Shown here in pieces: positions 20,629-31,093 of a stretch of 64,000 bases of DNA. The position numbers and the translations under genes are program-made. Location: the NCBI GenBank assembly GCA_018608625.1, contig JABAZC010000070.1, positions 1 through 64,000 of the forward strand, given 5' to 3'. Within the stretch, counting starts at the first letter, position 1. Every line of letters starts with the position of its first letter. The notes under the pieces were generated by a model, which did not search any database, was not told where the DNA came from, and saw only the letters and a list, made by a program, of their open reading frames with translations. The DNA comes from Flavobacteriaceae bacterium (GTDB lineage Bacteria; Bacteroidota; Bacteroidia; Flavobacteriales; Flavobacteriaceae).

Positions 20629-22206
20629 TTATTTAGCAATATTGACGGCACGTGTTTCACGTATAACTGTGACTTTTACTTGTCCAGGATAAGTCATGTC
20701 AGTTTGAATTTTCTGCGAAATTTCAAAAGATAAACTTCCTGCTTTATCATCTGTTACTTTTTCACTTTCAACAATGACACGTAGTTCACGACCAGCTTGA
20801 ATCGCATAGGCCTTTTGGACACCTCCAAAACCAAGAGCGATATCTTCTAAATCTTTTAATCGTTGAATATAAGAATCCAAAACTTGTCGTCTTGCTCCAG
20901 GACGTGCTCCTGAGATAGCGTCACATACTTGAACAATAGGAGACATTAATGACTTCATTTCAATTTCGTCGTGGTGAGCTCCAATCGCATTACATACTTC
21001 TGCATTTTCTCCGTATTTCTCAGCCCATTGCATTCCTAAAATAGCGTGAGGCGTTTCCATATCTGCTTCCGCATCTGGAACTTTTCCAATGTCGTGAAGA
21101 AGTCCTGCACGCTTGGCTAGTTTAGAGTTAATTCCTAATTCTGCAGCCATAACGCCACAAAGTTTTGCAACTTCTCTAGAGTGTTGTAATAAATTTTGAC
21201 CATAAGACGAACGATACTTCATACGTCCTACTGTTTTAATTAATTCAGGATGTAACCCATGGATTCCTAAATCGATCACTGTTCTTTTACCAACTTCTAT
21301 GATCTCTTGTTCAATTTGCTTTTGAGTTTTCTTAACAATTTCTTCAATTCGTGCTGGGTGAATACGACCATCAGTCACTAATTTGTGTAAGGATAAACGC
21401 GCCACTTCTCTTCGAACTGAATCAAAACATGACAATATGATCGCTTCTGGCGTATCGTCCACTATAATCTCAACTCCTGTAGCCGCTTCAATAGCTCTAA
21501 TATTACGACCTTCACGCCCAATAATTCGCCCTTTAACATCGTCAGATTCTATATTAAAAACAGAAACACAGTTATCTACTGCTTCTTCTGTTCCAATGCG
21601 TTGAATCGTGTTAATAATAATTTTTTTAGCATCTTGTTCAGCGGTCAATTTTGCTTCTTCCATCGTATCTTGAATATAAACCATGGCATCATCTTTGGCT
21701 TCAGACTTTAAAGACTCAACCAATTGATGCTTAGCATCTTCCGCCGATAAGCCGGAAATCACCTCTAGTTGTTGGATTTGACTTTTATGCGACTTTTCAA
21801 CTTCTTCTTTACGCTTGCTTAACAAGTTTGCACGATGTTCGTAATCTTTGATTTTTGATTCAATATCTGTAGATAGTTTTTTATTTTTTGAAAGCTCTGA
21901 TGAAATTTGTGACTCTTTATCTCGAGTTCGTTTTTCAGCTTCACTTATTTTCTTTTCTCTAGACTGAATGACTTGTTCATGTTCTGATTTCAACTCTAAG
22001 AACCGTTCTTTAGCCTGAAATATTTTATCCTTTTTTGTAGCCTCGCCCTCTGATCTGGCCTTTGAAATAATAGAATTAGCATCTCTTTTTGCATTTTTAG
22101 TGACTTGGGACGCGTTATTTTTTTCGCGCACTTTTGAGACTACTAATCCTAAGACAAGTCCTAATACAGCTGCAACAGCGGCAATGAGTATAGTGTTAGT
22201 TTCCAT
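20629..22206 (-). CDS. rny: Ribonuclease Y
   Basis: N-terminal TM and coiled coil, KH domain [19 protein letters not shown] domain [10 protein letters not shown]. Confidence 0.97.
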   Translation of the reverse strand: METNTILIAAVAAVLGLVLGLVVSKVREKNNASQVTKNAKRDANSIISKARSEGEATKKDKIFQAKERFLELKSEHEQVIQSREKKISEAEKRTRDKESQISSELSKNKKLSTDIESKIKDYEHRANLLSKRKEEVEKSHKSQIQQLEVISGLSAEDAKHQLVESLKSEAKDDAMVYIQDTMEEAKLTAEQDAKKIIINTIQRIGTEEAVDNCVSVFNIESDDVKGRIIGREGRNIRAIEAATGVEIIVDDTPEAIILSCFDSVRREVARLSLHKLVTDGRIHPARIEEIVKKTQKQIEQEIIEVGKRTVIDLGIHGLHPELIKTVGRMKYRSSYGQNLLQHSREVAKLCGVMAAELGINSKLAKRAGLLHDIGKVPDAEADMETPHAILGMQWAEKYGENAEVCNAIGAHHDEIEMKSLMSPIVQVCDAISGARPGARRQVLDSYIQRLKDLEDIALGFGGVQKAYAIQAGRELRVIVESEKVTDDKAGSLSFEISQKIQTDMTYPGQVKVTVIRETRAVNIAK

Positions 22207-22232
22207 ATATAATTATTAAATTTAAAAAAAAA

Positions 22233-22392
22233 GCCTACATCAATCTGTTTTTGTTTAAACTCCATAAATACAAGATTTAGAGTTGAAAAGCTGATCAAGG
22301 ATCTGTAACAAGACAGCATGCTTTTACAACTTAAACGCACTCCTTTTTAAAGAATTTCCGTTGAGTTTATCAAAAAAGTGATCAATATAGGC
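22233..22392 (-). ncRNA. Candidate 6S-like regulatory RNA (possible 6S-Flavo)
   Basis: Minus strand between zapA and rny: closing stem GCCTATATTGATC...GATTGATGTAGGC (13 bp including 3 G-U pairs) followed by T-run; internal stems AAACTC/GAGTTT and AGTTGtAAAAGC/GCTTTTCAACT, inner CTGT/ACAG; large asymmetric bubble. Confidence 0.75.
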
Positions 22393-22408
22393 AGTAACCT
22401 TATTTTAT

Positions 22409-22711
22409 TTAAAGAACGTTGTTGTCTAAGTGTGAATCTAGTAATTTGTCTACTGCAATTAGACGGGATTCTAGATCATAGTTTAGACTCGTATTATCTA
22501 TTGTTTTTTGTTCATTTTGAGTTGCAAATTGTAGTGCGCACATGGCCAATACATCCTGCTTGTCTTGAACAGAGTAACTTTTCTCAAATTGCTTAATAGT
22601 TGAATCAATTTTCTGGGCGGCTAAACGAAGCCCTTCTTCTTGATCAGGAGTGATAGTCAATGGATATATTCTGTTGGCTATGGATAATTTTATTTTTAAC
22701 CGGTCACTCAT
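22409..22711 (-). CDS. zapA: Cell division protein ZapA
   Basis: LKIKLSIANRIYPLTITPDQEEGLRLAAQKID; VLAMCALQFA. Confidence 0.9.
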   Translation of the reverse strand: MSDRLKIKLSIANRIYPLTITPDQEEGLRLAAQKIDSTIKQFEKSYSVQDKQDVLAMCALQFATQNEQKTIDNTSLNYDLESRLIAVDKLLDSHLDNNVL

Positions 22712-22722
22712 CTACTTCTATT

Positions 22723-23013
22723 TTAATCAGATAATTTAGATATACATTCGTCAATCTCTTTGATTAAAGTGTTTATTTTAAGTTTAGTCTCTCTTTTACT
22801 TTCGTCACTGCCAAGGATTGAGTTTGCAAATTTGAGCGTGTCATAATCACTTTCTTTTTCTTGTAGTGTATGCAACAGCTTAGTGTTCTCAGCATTTGCA
22901 TCGAGTAATTCATGTTTTAAAGTTGTATTGTCATTTTTTAATTCAGCTAGTTCGTACAAAACTTTTTGTACTTTTTGCCCTAAAGAATTAACAATTAGCT
23001 CTATTTTGCTCAT
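22723..23013 (-). CDS. Small coiled-coil protein encoded upstream of zapA
   Basis: ORF with heptad-like coiled coil, adjacent to zapA. Confidence 0.8.
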   Translation of the reverse strand: MSKIELIVNSLGQKVQKVLYELAELKNDNTTLKHELLDANAENTKLLHTLQEKESDYDTLKFANSILGSDESKRETKLKINTLIKEIDECISKLSD

Positions 23014-23144
23014 CTACATTTTCAATACCTATTTCACAAATTTAACATTCCAAAATTAATAACGCAATTGTTTTAGCTTAAATTTATTTTTATTTATAAC
23101 TCCTTATACAGAAGCAGCTTTTTTATTTTTCTATTTAGGTTCAA

Positions 23145-24863
23145 TTGTATAAATTAGCAACTCTATCCATTTTTATGAAAACCACTATATTTAGTCTCCT
23201 TTTTTTTATTTCATATTGTAATGGACAAATGTCTTACCCTCAAGATTATTTCTCTGCCCCTATTGATATTAACTTAATCTTATCTGGTTCCTTTGCCGAA
23301 TTAAGAACTAATCATTTTCATTCTGGTTTAGACATAAAAACACAAGGGAAAGAAGGATTTAAAACGTATGCTTCAGCTGCGGGGTATGTTAGCCGTATAA
23401 AAATATCTAGATATGGATATGGAAAGGCCCTCTATATAAAACACCCCAATGGATATACGACCGTTTATGCACACCTAAAAAAATTTTCAGCTGCAATTGA
23501 AGCATATGTCAAAAAAAGACAGTACCAAAAGGAGACGTTTGAGATAGAATTGTTCCCCAAAGCGGGAACTCTTAAAGTCTTAGATAAGCAATTAATTGCC
23601 TATACTGGAAACACAGGAGGCTCAGGGGGTCCACATCTACATTTTGAAATTAGAGACCCGCAAGAGCGGCCAATAAACCCTCTAATGTTTGGCTTTGACG
23701 TAAAAGACACGACCCCACCTGTAATCTATGGATTATTTGGATATCCAATTTCTGAAAACAGCCATGTCGGAGGAGATACTAAAAGAGTTGAAATTAGAAT
23801 TATAAAACAAAAAGATGGTACTTATAAATCTGAGCCTATCATCGCTTATGGAGAAATTGGTTTTGGAATTATCAGTATGGACAGACAAGACTTGGCTTCT
23901 AATAAAAATGGGGTGAATAATATTCAAACTTCGTTTAATGGACAAAAGAGTTTAGAAGTTAATTTAAATCGGTTTTCTTTTGATGAAACGAAACACCTTA
24001 ATCGCTATATTGATTATGAGTTTTTATATAATAACAAGAAAAGAATTCAAAAGCTATTCATTGAGAAAAACAATCCCCTTTCCGTAATGAATGCTTTCAC
24101 TAATGGAGGGGCACTAAAAATAGAAAATAATACATATTCTATATATAAAATATTTGTAAGTGATTTTAAAGGCAATCAATCGGAATTAAACATACCTATT
24201 AGAGGTGTTTATCAAAAATTATCCGATCCAATAAATAGGAATGCAAAACTACAGCACGTAAGTGCGACTAAGGAAACAGTACTGCAAAAGGATAATGTGA
24301 GCATACAGATATTAAAAAACACGTTTTACGAAGATGTTGACTTACTATTTGAGGTGTCTAATGACACTCTAAAACTTCATACTGCTTTAATTCCCTTGCA
24401 AAAATCCATAACTATTAATTTTGACATCAGTAAATATAAAAAGGAAGATAAAACTCGTTTATTTATTGGTAGTGTCTCACGTTATGGAAACAAGTTATAC
24501 TACTCTCCTACCAAAAAACGTGGCAATACCCTATCAACACGAACCAAATACTTAGGGAGCTACTCATTGGGAATCGACTCAGAAAACCCAGAAATTAAAG
24601 CAATAAATTTCAAAAATAAAAGTTGGATAAGTAATCATAAATATTTGAAGGTAAAAATTAATGATAAAGTCTCGGGAATTAAAAATTACAGAGCCACTCT
24701 AAATGAGCGTTGGATTTTAATGGAGTACGATACTAAAACACAATTACTAACCCATGATTTTGAAGATCAAACTATAACAGAAACAGAAAACAATTTTAAA
24801 ATCATTGTGACAGATAATGTTGGAAATAGTTCTACATTTGAATCTATCTTTTACAGAAAATAA
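23145..24863 (+). CDS. M23 family metallopeptidase (LytM domain)
   Basis: RTNHFHSGLDIKTQGKEG...GNTGGSGGPHLHFEIRD; likely start at 23175 (MKTTIFSLLFF signal peptide). Confidence 0.92.
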   Translation: MYKLATLSIFMKTTIFSLLFFISYCNGQMSYPQDYFSAPIDINLILSGSFAELRTNHFHSGLDIKTQGKEGFKTYASAAGYVSRIKISRYGYGKALYIKHPNGYTTVYAHLKKFSAAIEAYVKKRQYQKETFEIELFPKAGTLKVLDKQLIAYTGNTGGSGGPHLHFEIRDPQERPINPLMFGFDVKDTTPPVIYGLFGYPISENSHVGGDTKRVEIRIIKQKDGTYKSEPIIAYGEIGFGIISMDRQDLASNKNGVNNIQTSFNGQKSLEVNLNRFSFDETKHLNRYIDYEFLYNNKKRIQKLFIEKNNPLSVMNAFTNGGALKIENNTYSIYKIFVSDFKGNQSELNIPIRGVYQKLSDPINRNAKLQHVSATKETVLQKDNVSIQILKNTFYEDVDLLFEVSNDTLKLHTALIPLQKSITINFDISKYKKEDKTRLFIGSVSRYGNKLYYSPTKKRGNTLSTRTKYLGSYSLGIDSENPEIKAINFKNKSWISNHKYLKVKINDKVSGIKNYRATLNERWILMEYDTKTQLLTHDFEDQTITETENNFKIIVTDNVGNSSTFESIFYRK

Positions 24864-24872
24864 CTTGAGAAT

Positions 24873-27338
24873 TTGAAATCAACCTTTTTGTATCCATATC
24901 TAATAATCCTCATGTTAATGCCCATACTAGCTATTGGACAAACAGCTACAATAAAAGGCGTTATACTTAATGTGCAATACCAACCAATTCAAGGAGCTAA
25001 CGTTACTTCAGGTTCAAATGGCACTATCACAAATTTGAACGGATTTTACAGTCTTAAAATTCCTTCAAACATAGATGTTGGCATCAAAATATCACACCTA
25101 AATTATAAATTCATTGAAGCTACTTTCAATTTAAAAAACGGAGAAACACTGGAATTTAACCCTGTTTTAAATGATAGCTATGAGCAAATTGAAACAGTTG
25201 TGATTAAAGGTTCCAAACGAAAAGATCTTGAAGGGGTCACCACTATATCTCCTCAAATTATTAGAAGCATAAAAGGGGCTCAGCCAGGAGTTGAAAATTT
25301 ATTAAAAACACTTCCTGGAGTAAACATCACGAACGAATTGAGTACACAATACTCTGTAAGAGGAGGTAATTTTGATGAAAATCTTGTCTATGTAAATGAA
25401 ATAGAGGTTTATCGTCCTTTTCTAGTTCGATCAGGACAGCAAGAAGGCTTGAGTTTTGTAAACACAGCAATGGTACAAAACTTGGACTTCTCAGCAGGGG
25501 GTTTTCAAGCTAAATATGGAGATAAATTATCTTCCGTTTTAGACATTACTTACAGAACGCCGATTGACTTTAGAGTACAAGCAGACATTAATTTATTAGG
25601 GGGAAGTATCACCACAGAAACAGTTTCAAAAAACTCTAAATTCTCAGCAATTACAGGGCTACGATATAGGGATAATAGCTTTCTAGTGAATTCGAAAGAA
25701 ACTGATACCAATTTCAATCCAATATTTGCAGATGCTCAAACCTATTTTACCTATCGATTTTCCGATAAATTTCATTTAAGCTTTTTAGGGAATTTAGCAA
25801 TCAATCACTACCAATATGCGCCTACAATTCGTCAAACAAACTTTGGCACTCTAGATAATCCAGTTGCACTACAAGTGTTTTATGAAGGTCAAGAAAATGA
25901 TAAATATCAGACCTTTTTTGGAGCATTCAAAGGAAGTTATCTTGTAAATGAAAACTTAACACTAAAACTAATTACTTCTACATTTCATACGACTGAACAA
26001 GAATACTTTGACATTCTTGCCCAATATCGTCTTGGAGAGGTTAATAGCAACATAGGAGACGAAAACCTGGGAGAAGTAGAGTTTACTGAAGGAATTGGCT
26101 CACAGCTCAACCATGCGAGAAATGATTTAGATGCTTTAATAACAAATATTGAGCATAAAGGGTACTTAAAATCTCAAGATAATAATTTTGAATGGTCCAT
26201 CAAATATACCAATGAAGATATTAGAGACCGCATTGTAGAATGGGAAGTGATTGACTCCGCAGGATTTTTAATAAACCCACCAAATTTAGAGCAGTTTAAT
26301 AATCAACCCTATACGGCAGATCAAGGCCCTATCGTTCCTTTTCAAAATATCCATGCGACGAACAGGACCAAAATCAATAGAATTCAAGCCTTTGGTCAAT
26401 GGAATCAACGCTCAATGCTTGGGAACCATGAAGTATATACTAACATTGGAGTTCGCTACCATGGATGGTCTGTTAATGGACAAGGGGTCGAAAGCAATTC
26501 TCAAAATGTAATTAGCCCAAGAATTCAACTTGCAATTAAGCCTGATTGGAATAAAGACATGTTATTTCGTCTTAGTGGAGGCCTCTATTATCAACCGCCG
26601 TTTTATCGTGAACTGAGAGACAATGATGGTGAGGTTAATAGCGACGTGAATGCACAACAGTCAATCCACTTAGTTGTTGCAAATGAGTATAGTTTTGAAA
26701 TGTGGGACCGTCCTTTTAAGCTTATTTCGGAAGCCTACTATAAAAAACTAAATGATGTAAACCCTTATACCGTTGAAAATGTAAGAATTCGATATACAGC
26801 AGCAAATAACACAAAAGCGTATGCCTATGGACTCGATATGCGTTTAAACGGAGAATTTGTTCCTGGCACAGAATCTTGGTTTTCTTTTGGTTACTTAAAA
26901 ACAGAAGAGAATATAAACAAACAGGGGTATATAGCCAGACCGACTGATCAACGTTTAAAATTTGGAATTCTATTTCAAGATTATATCCCACAAATTCCAA
27001 ATATAAAAATGTATCTAAACTTGGTTTATAATACAGGGGTACCAGGTGGCTCCCCTAGTTATGCCAGCCCTTACAGTTATCAAAACCGATTACCAGATTA
27101 TAAGCGAGCAGATGTTGGAATGTCTTATATCATAATTGACTCCAACAAAAAATTGTTGAAAAATTGGCAAAAACGATTTAAAGAATTGTCGATAGGTCTC
27201 GAAATATTTAACATGTTTGATGTTCAAAATTCAATCACTAACACATGGGTTAGAGACGTCTATTCAAAGCGACAGTACTCCATACCAAATTACTTAACGC
27301 CTAGAGTCTTTAATCTAAGGCTAGGAATGCAATTTTAA
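24873..27338 (+). CDS. TonB-dependent receptor with N-terminal carboxypeptidase-like domain
   Basis: Signal peptide; ATIKGVILNVQYQPIQGANV; plug domain VKGSKRK...VRGGNFDENLVYVNEIEVYRPF; beta-barrel C-terminus ending in F. Confidence 0.93.
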   Translation: MKSTFLYPYLIILMLMPILAIGQTATIKGVILNVQYQPIQGANVTSGSNGTITNLNGFYSLKIPSNIDVGIKISHLNYKFIEATFNLKNGETLEFNPVLNDSYEQIETVVIKGSKRKDLEGVTTISPQIIRSIKGAQPGVENLLKTLPGVNITNELSTQYSVRGGNFDENLVYVNEIEVYRPFLVRSGQQEGLSFVNTAMVQNLDFSAGGFQAKYGDKLSSVLDITYRTPIDFRVQADINLLGGSITTETVSKNSKFSAITGLRYRDNSFLVNSKETDTNFNPIFADAQTYFTYRFSDKFHLSFLGNLAINHYQYAPTIRQTNFGTLDNPVALQVFYEGQENDKYQTFFGAFKGSYLVNENLTLKLITSTFHTTEQEYFDILAQYRLGEVNSNIGDENLGEVEFTEGIGSQLNHARNDLDALITNIEHKGYLKSQDNNFEWSIKYTNEDIRDRIVEWEVIDSAGFLINPPNLEQFNNQPYTADQGPIVPFQNIHATNRTKINRIQAFGQWNQRSMLGNHEVYTNIGVRYHGWSVNGQGVESNSQNVISPRIQLAIKPDWNKDMLFRLSGGLYYQPPFYRELRDNDGEVNSDVNAQQSIHLVVANEYSFEMWDRPFKLISEAYYKKLNDVNPYTVENVRIRYTAANNTKAYAYGLDMRLNGEFVPGTESWFSFGYLKTEENINKQGYIARPTDQRLKFGILFQDYIPQIPNIKMYLNLVYNTGVPGGSPSYASPYSYQNRLPDYKRADVGMSYIIIDSNKKLLKNWQKRFKELSIGLEIFNMFDVQNSITNTWVRDVYSKRQYSIPNYLTPRVFNLRLGMQF

Positions 27339-28489
27339 GAATTCGCTTCGTTAACTAATTCTTTAAGAATACTGACAACAGATTGTACTTCTTTTTTGGT
27401 ATTGTAAATACTAAGAGAAAATCGGATTGATGGTCTTTTCATATCCTCTTCCTTTAGTATCTCAGCTAATACATGAGACCCCTTCCCGCTTCCGCTTTGG
27501 CAAGCACTTCCTTTAGAGCATGCAATCCCCTTTAAATCTAATTGAAATAGAAACATCGGTGCGCTGGTCGCCGATACAGGCAAGCATATATTTACCAGCG
27601 TATAGGTACTAATTTCGGAATCACTGCAAGCCCCATTAAATTTGATCCCTGGAATATGATTAGTTAACTCAGAGATAAAATATGATTTCAAATCTCTAAC
27701 TTGAGCGTTTTCTACTTCCAAAAATTGATATGATAAAGCCAAAGATTCATCTAATCCAACAATATCATGAATACTTTCAGTTCCAGCACGAATGCCACGC
27801 TCCTGAGTTCCGCCGGTAATTAAAGACTTAAGACCTGAGTTTTTTCTAATAAAAGTAAACCCAACTCCTTTAGGACCATGAAATTTATGAGCACTTGCCA
27901 CTAAGAAATCAATTGGTGTTTCTTTTACATCTATATGGTAATGGCCAACAGATTGGACAGTATCACTATGAAAAAGCACGTTGTTGGCTTGGCATAAGTC
28001 AGCTACTTTTTGAATATCTAATATAGTCCCAATTTCATTATTGATATGCATTAATGAAACTAAGGTTTTTTTAGTGGATTTTAGAAGTGTTTCTAAATGC
28101 GAATAATCAATGCATCCAGTTTCTAACACATTAACATAACTTACTTTAACTCTATAATCAATTACCAACTGTTCTACAGTGTGAAGAACGGCGTGATGTT
28201 CAATTTTGGATGTAATTAAATGCGTAACTTTCAAATCTTTTACAGCAGACCTGAGTACTAAATTATCTGCTTCTGTGCCTCCTGAAGTGAAAATTATTTC
28301 TGATGGAAGTGCGTTAATATGGGATGCAATTCGCTTCCTACAATTTTCAATAATAGACTTTGATGAACGACCAAAACCATGAGTTGAAGAGGCATTGCCA
28401 TAATTAGATTTTAAGACCTCTGACATCTTTGTAATAACCTCGTCTCTAATTTGAGTTGTAGCAGCGTTGTCTAAGTATATTGAGTTCAT
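27335..28489 (-). CDS. Cysteine desulfurase family protein (NifS/IscS-like)
   Basis: IYLDNAATTQIRDEV; FTSGGTEADN; SAHKFHGPKGVGF; CSKGSACQSGS. Confidence 0.94.
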   Translation of the reverse strand: MNSIYLDNAATTQIRDEVITKMSEVLKSNYGNASSTHGFGRSSKSIIENCRKRIASHINALPSEIIFTSGGTEADNLVLRSAVKDLKVTHLITSKIEHHAVLHTVEQLVIDYRVKVSYVNVLETGCIDYSHLETLLKSTKKTLVSLMHINNEIGTILDIQKVADLCQANNVLFHSDTVQSVGHYHIDVKETPIDFLVASAHKFHGPKGVGFTFIRKNSGLKSLITGGTQERGIRAGTESIHDIVGLDESLALSYQFLEVENAQVRDLKSYFISELTNHIPGIKFNGACSDSEISTYTLVNICLPVSATSAPMFLFQLDLKGIACSKGSACQSGSGKGSHVLAEILKEEDMKRPSIRFSLSIYNTKKEVQSVVSILKELVNEANS

Positions 28490-28592
28490 AGGACTGAGTA
28501 TTTTTACAAAACTAATAAAATAAAATTTTACTCAAAATTATTCGAATTATTTAACAAATCCGTTACTTTTGCAATAAATATATATATTTAAC

Positions 28593-29465
28593 ATGCGAAT
28601 TTTTTTAGTCCTCATTTTTAGTTGTTTTGTTTTGTTTTCTTGTAATGATGGTGATGTAATTTCTGTTGAGTTAGATTTTGACAAGTCCCTAACACTTTGT
28701 GGAGATGAAACCACTTCAAATTATATTTTATATGATACAAAGACTACTCCTTTTGAATCTCTAATGCTTTTATATCCAAATAACTCTCAAGCTGAAACTA
28801 TATTTAACACTGAAAACTCAGGAACCATTCAAACACTTACTATTAATGGTAACTCTGTAAAATTTAATTACAGAACCTACACAGCAGATCCAAACACATA
28901 TATATGTCAAGATATTCCAGATGCTAATGTATCTGTAACTGATAATTATGAAGCCTCAAGCGGTAATGCTGTATTTACAACTACTTTTGAAGATGACGAT
29001 AATGACGGAGTCCCCAACACATTAGAATTTAATGGAGATTCTGACAACGATGGTATTGAAAACTACAAAGACAGTGACGATGATGGAGATAACGTTCCTA
29101 CAATAAATGAAAAACCAGACCCTAATGGTGACGGAGATCTAGATGACATGCAAGATACTGATGGGGATTTAATTCCTGACTACCTAGACAATGATGATGA
29201 CGGAGATGGAACCTTAACTATATTCGAAGACGAGAACAATAATGGAAATTTATTTGATGATTTGGCCACAGGTGCGGCAATCGCACGTTTTTTAGATGAT
29301 ACAGTAATGACTTCTTTTGAAAGTACGTTTGTCAGAACAAATGAGTTTAGTAGAAAATTCACAGTTAATGTTACATTAGAAAATATCGACATCTCCATTC
29401 TATCTACAGATAGCTTTTTCCTTGGCTTTTACGAATACACTGTTGATTATCCTATTTTAGACTGA
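28593..29465 (+). CDS. Lipoprotein with Asp-rich thrombospondin-type-3/calcium-binding-like repeats
   Basis: MRIFLVLIFSCFVLFSCND lipobox; DDDNDGVPNTLEFNGDSDNDGIENYKDSDDDGD repeats. Confidence 0.85.
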   Translation: MRIFLVLIFSCFVLFSCNDGDVISVELDFDKSLTLCGDETTSNYILYDTKTTPFESLMLLYPNNSQAETIFNTENSGTIQTLTINGNSVKFNYRTYTADPNTYICQDIPDANVSVTDNYEASSGNAVFTTTFEDDDNDGVPNTLEFNGDSDNDGIENYKDSDDDGDNVPTINEKPDPNGDGDLDDMQDTDGDLIPDYLDNDDDGDGTLTIFEDENNNGNLFDDLATGAAIARFLDDTVMTSFESTFVRTNEFSRKFTVNVTLENIDISILSTDSFFLGFYEYTVDYPILD

Positions 29466-30007
29466 AAAATATAAACCTCTGTTGCTCCTTGACCGTAATT
29501 TTGGTAATTAGCATCATAGTACTTAATCCCCTCATAACGTTTAAATAAATATTCAAGTTCAATTTTCAGTACGCCTTCTCCTACTCCATGAATAAATACA
29601 ATTCGTTGGATGCGCTTTTGGATAGCAAATTCTAAACGTCGCTTTGCTGTCTCTAATTGTAAATTAAGCATTTCGTGATTTTGCATCCCCAGTGTGTTTC
29701 TTACTAGTTGGTTAATATGCAAGTCGACCTCCATTGTTGGTTGGTTACGGTCTTTGGAAGAAACTTTAGAAGGATTTTTCCTTTTTTTAGTTTCTTTATC
29801 ATATAACACACTTTCAAGAGAGATGTTAGAAAATAATGAGTGTGCGCCCATTAAATTCTCTTTGATTTTTACTAATTCACTAGAATCAAAAACCAAATCG
29901 AACCCTGTGGAGGTTGCTACTGTTATTTCAGAACCCTCTATATTTAAAACTGTTCCCGACAAATCATCGTCTAGAACTGCAACTGCATCATTAATTTTAA
30001 ATTTCAT
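29447..30007 (-). CDS. Smr/MutS2-type domain protein (DUF2027-like N-terminus)
   Basis: EVDLHINQL...QRIVFIHGVGEGVLKIELEYLF. Confidence 0.9.
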   Translation of the reverse strand: MKFKINDAVAVLDDDLSGTVLNIEGSEITVATSTGFDLVFDSSELVKIKENLMGAHSLFSNISLESVLYDKETKKRKNPSKVSSKDRNQPTMEVDLHINQLVRNTLGMQNHEMLNLQLETAKRRLEFAIQKRIQRIVFIHGVGEGVLKIELEYLFKRYEGIKYYDANYQNYGQGATEVYIFQSKIG

Positions 30008-30204
30008 TCCTCTTCGTCATTTTCAATGAATGAATCATTTTGAGGGCGCACCCCTATTCCTTTGGATATTTTATATAGGGCGAACATTAATAAAAAGAGA
30101 CCGGAGATTTGAGTTAATAAATTTGATGTATCCATAAATTCCTGGATTAAAACCAAGAAAAATCCTAACACCAAACACAAATAATAAAAAGACCTATTAG
30201 ACAT
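30004..30204 (-). CDS. Small two-TM hypothetical protein
   Basis: ORF with two hydrophobic helices, overlaps start of Smr gene. Confidence 0.7.
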   Translation of the reverse strand: MSNRSFYYLCLVLGFFLVLIQEFMDTSNLLTQISGLFLLMFALYKISKGIGVRPQNDSFIENDEEE

Positions 30205-30320
30205 CCTTTATAAATTAAAACACTAAACTACAGCTTTTGAATTAATGGAAATAATAAAGGTAATTTTTTATTTCAAAAATATTTTTCGTTCTTTGGTAAA
30301 ATTGATTTTAAAGCAACATT

Positions 30321-30605
30321 ATGCTGTTAGAAAATTATATGATCCCTTGTGTTAGTAAATCCCTTTTTGGCTATGACTGTATGGGCTGTGGGTTTCAACG
30401 GGCACTACTTTTAATTTGGAAAGGTTCTTTTCTAGACGCTTTTTATATGTATGCTGCAATTTACCCGCTAATAATTCTGTTTTGCTACTTAATAGTGACC
30501 CGCTTTTATAAATTTAAAGACTACAAAAAAGGCATAAATGTACTGTCCATATTATCAATAACAACCATCATAATTAGCTATACAATTAAACAACTATTTA
30601 TCTAA
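30321..30605 (+). CDS. DUF2752 family membrane protein
   Basis: CMGCGFQRALLLIWKGSFLDAFYM. Confidence 0.85.
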   Translation: MLLENYMIPCVSKSLFGYDCMGCGFQRALLLIWKGSFLDAFYMYAAIYPLIILFCYLIVTRFYKFKDYKKGINVLSILSITTIIISYTIKQLFI

Positions 30606-30611
30606 ATTAAA

Positions 30612-30935
30612 ATGAAAAAACAATTAAATACTACCCTTACCTACGCATTAAGTATTATTGGATTATTATGCTGTTGCTTTGGCGGTCTTGGATTTCTACT
30701 TTCTGGGCCTGCATTTCTTATTGCTCACAACAAACTAAAAGATGCCACACAAAACCCAGATGATTACGAAGGGAATTTTAAGGCTATGAATACAGCTAAA
30801 ACAATTGCATTAATCATTTTAATTATAAATGTATTGTACCTAGTCTATAATCTATATATTTATTTTTCTGGGGGCTATGAAGATGTATTTCAACAATTTC
30901 AAGAAGCTATGAAAGAAATTGAAGCAAAAGCTTAA
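30612..30935 (+). CDS. CCC-motif membrane protein
   Basis: LTYALSIIGLLCCCFGGLGFLLSGPAFLIAHNKLK. Confidence 0.85.
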   Translation: MKKQLNTTLTYALSIIGLLCCCFGGLGFLLSGPAFLIAHNKLKDATQNPDDYEGNFKAMNTAKTIALIILIINVLYLVYNLYIYFSGGYEDVFQQFQEAMKEIEAKA

Positions 30936-31093
30936 ACTTCCCTAATAACCAACTTAACAACAAGAGGGGTGGGGTTATCTTTTATTTTTATTTAATTAAC
31001 TCCAAAGTCCTAAAAGAAGATTAACGTTTTGTTAGTAGTAGGACGTTTAATAATTAATTATTTTTGACAAATAACTAACTAACAACAGATTAT

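Noticed and set aside
22378-22596. 72-aa plus-strand ORF
   Set aside because: Antisense to zapA and the 6S-like RNA; no protein-like features.
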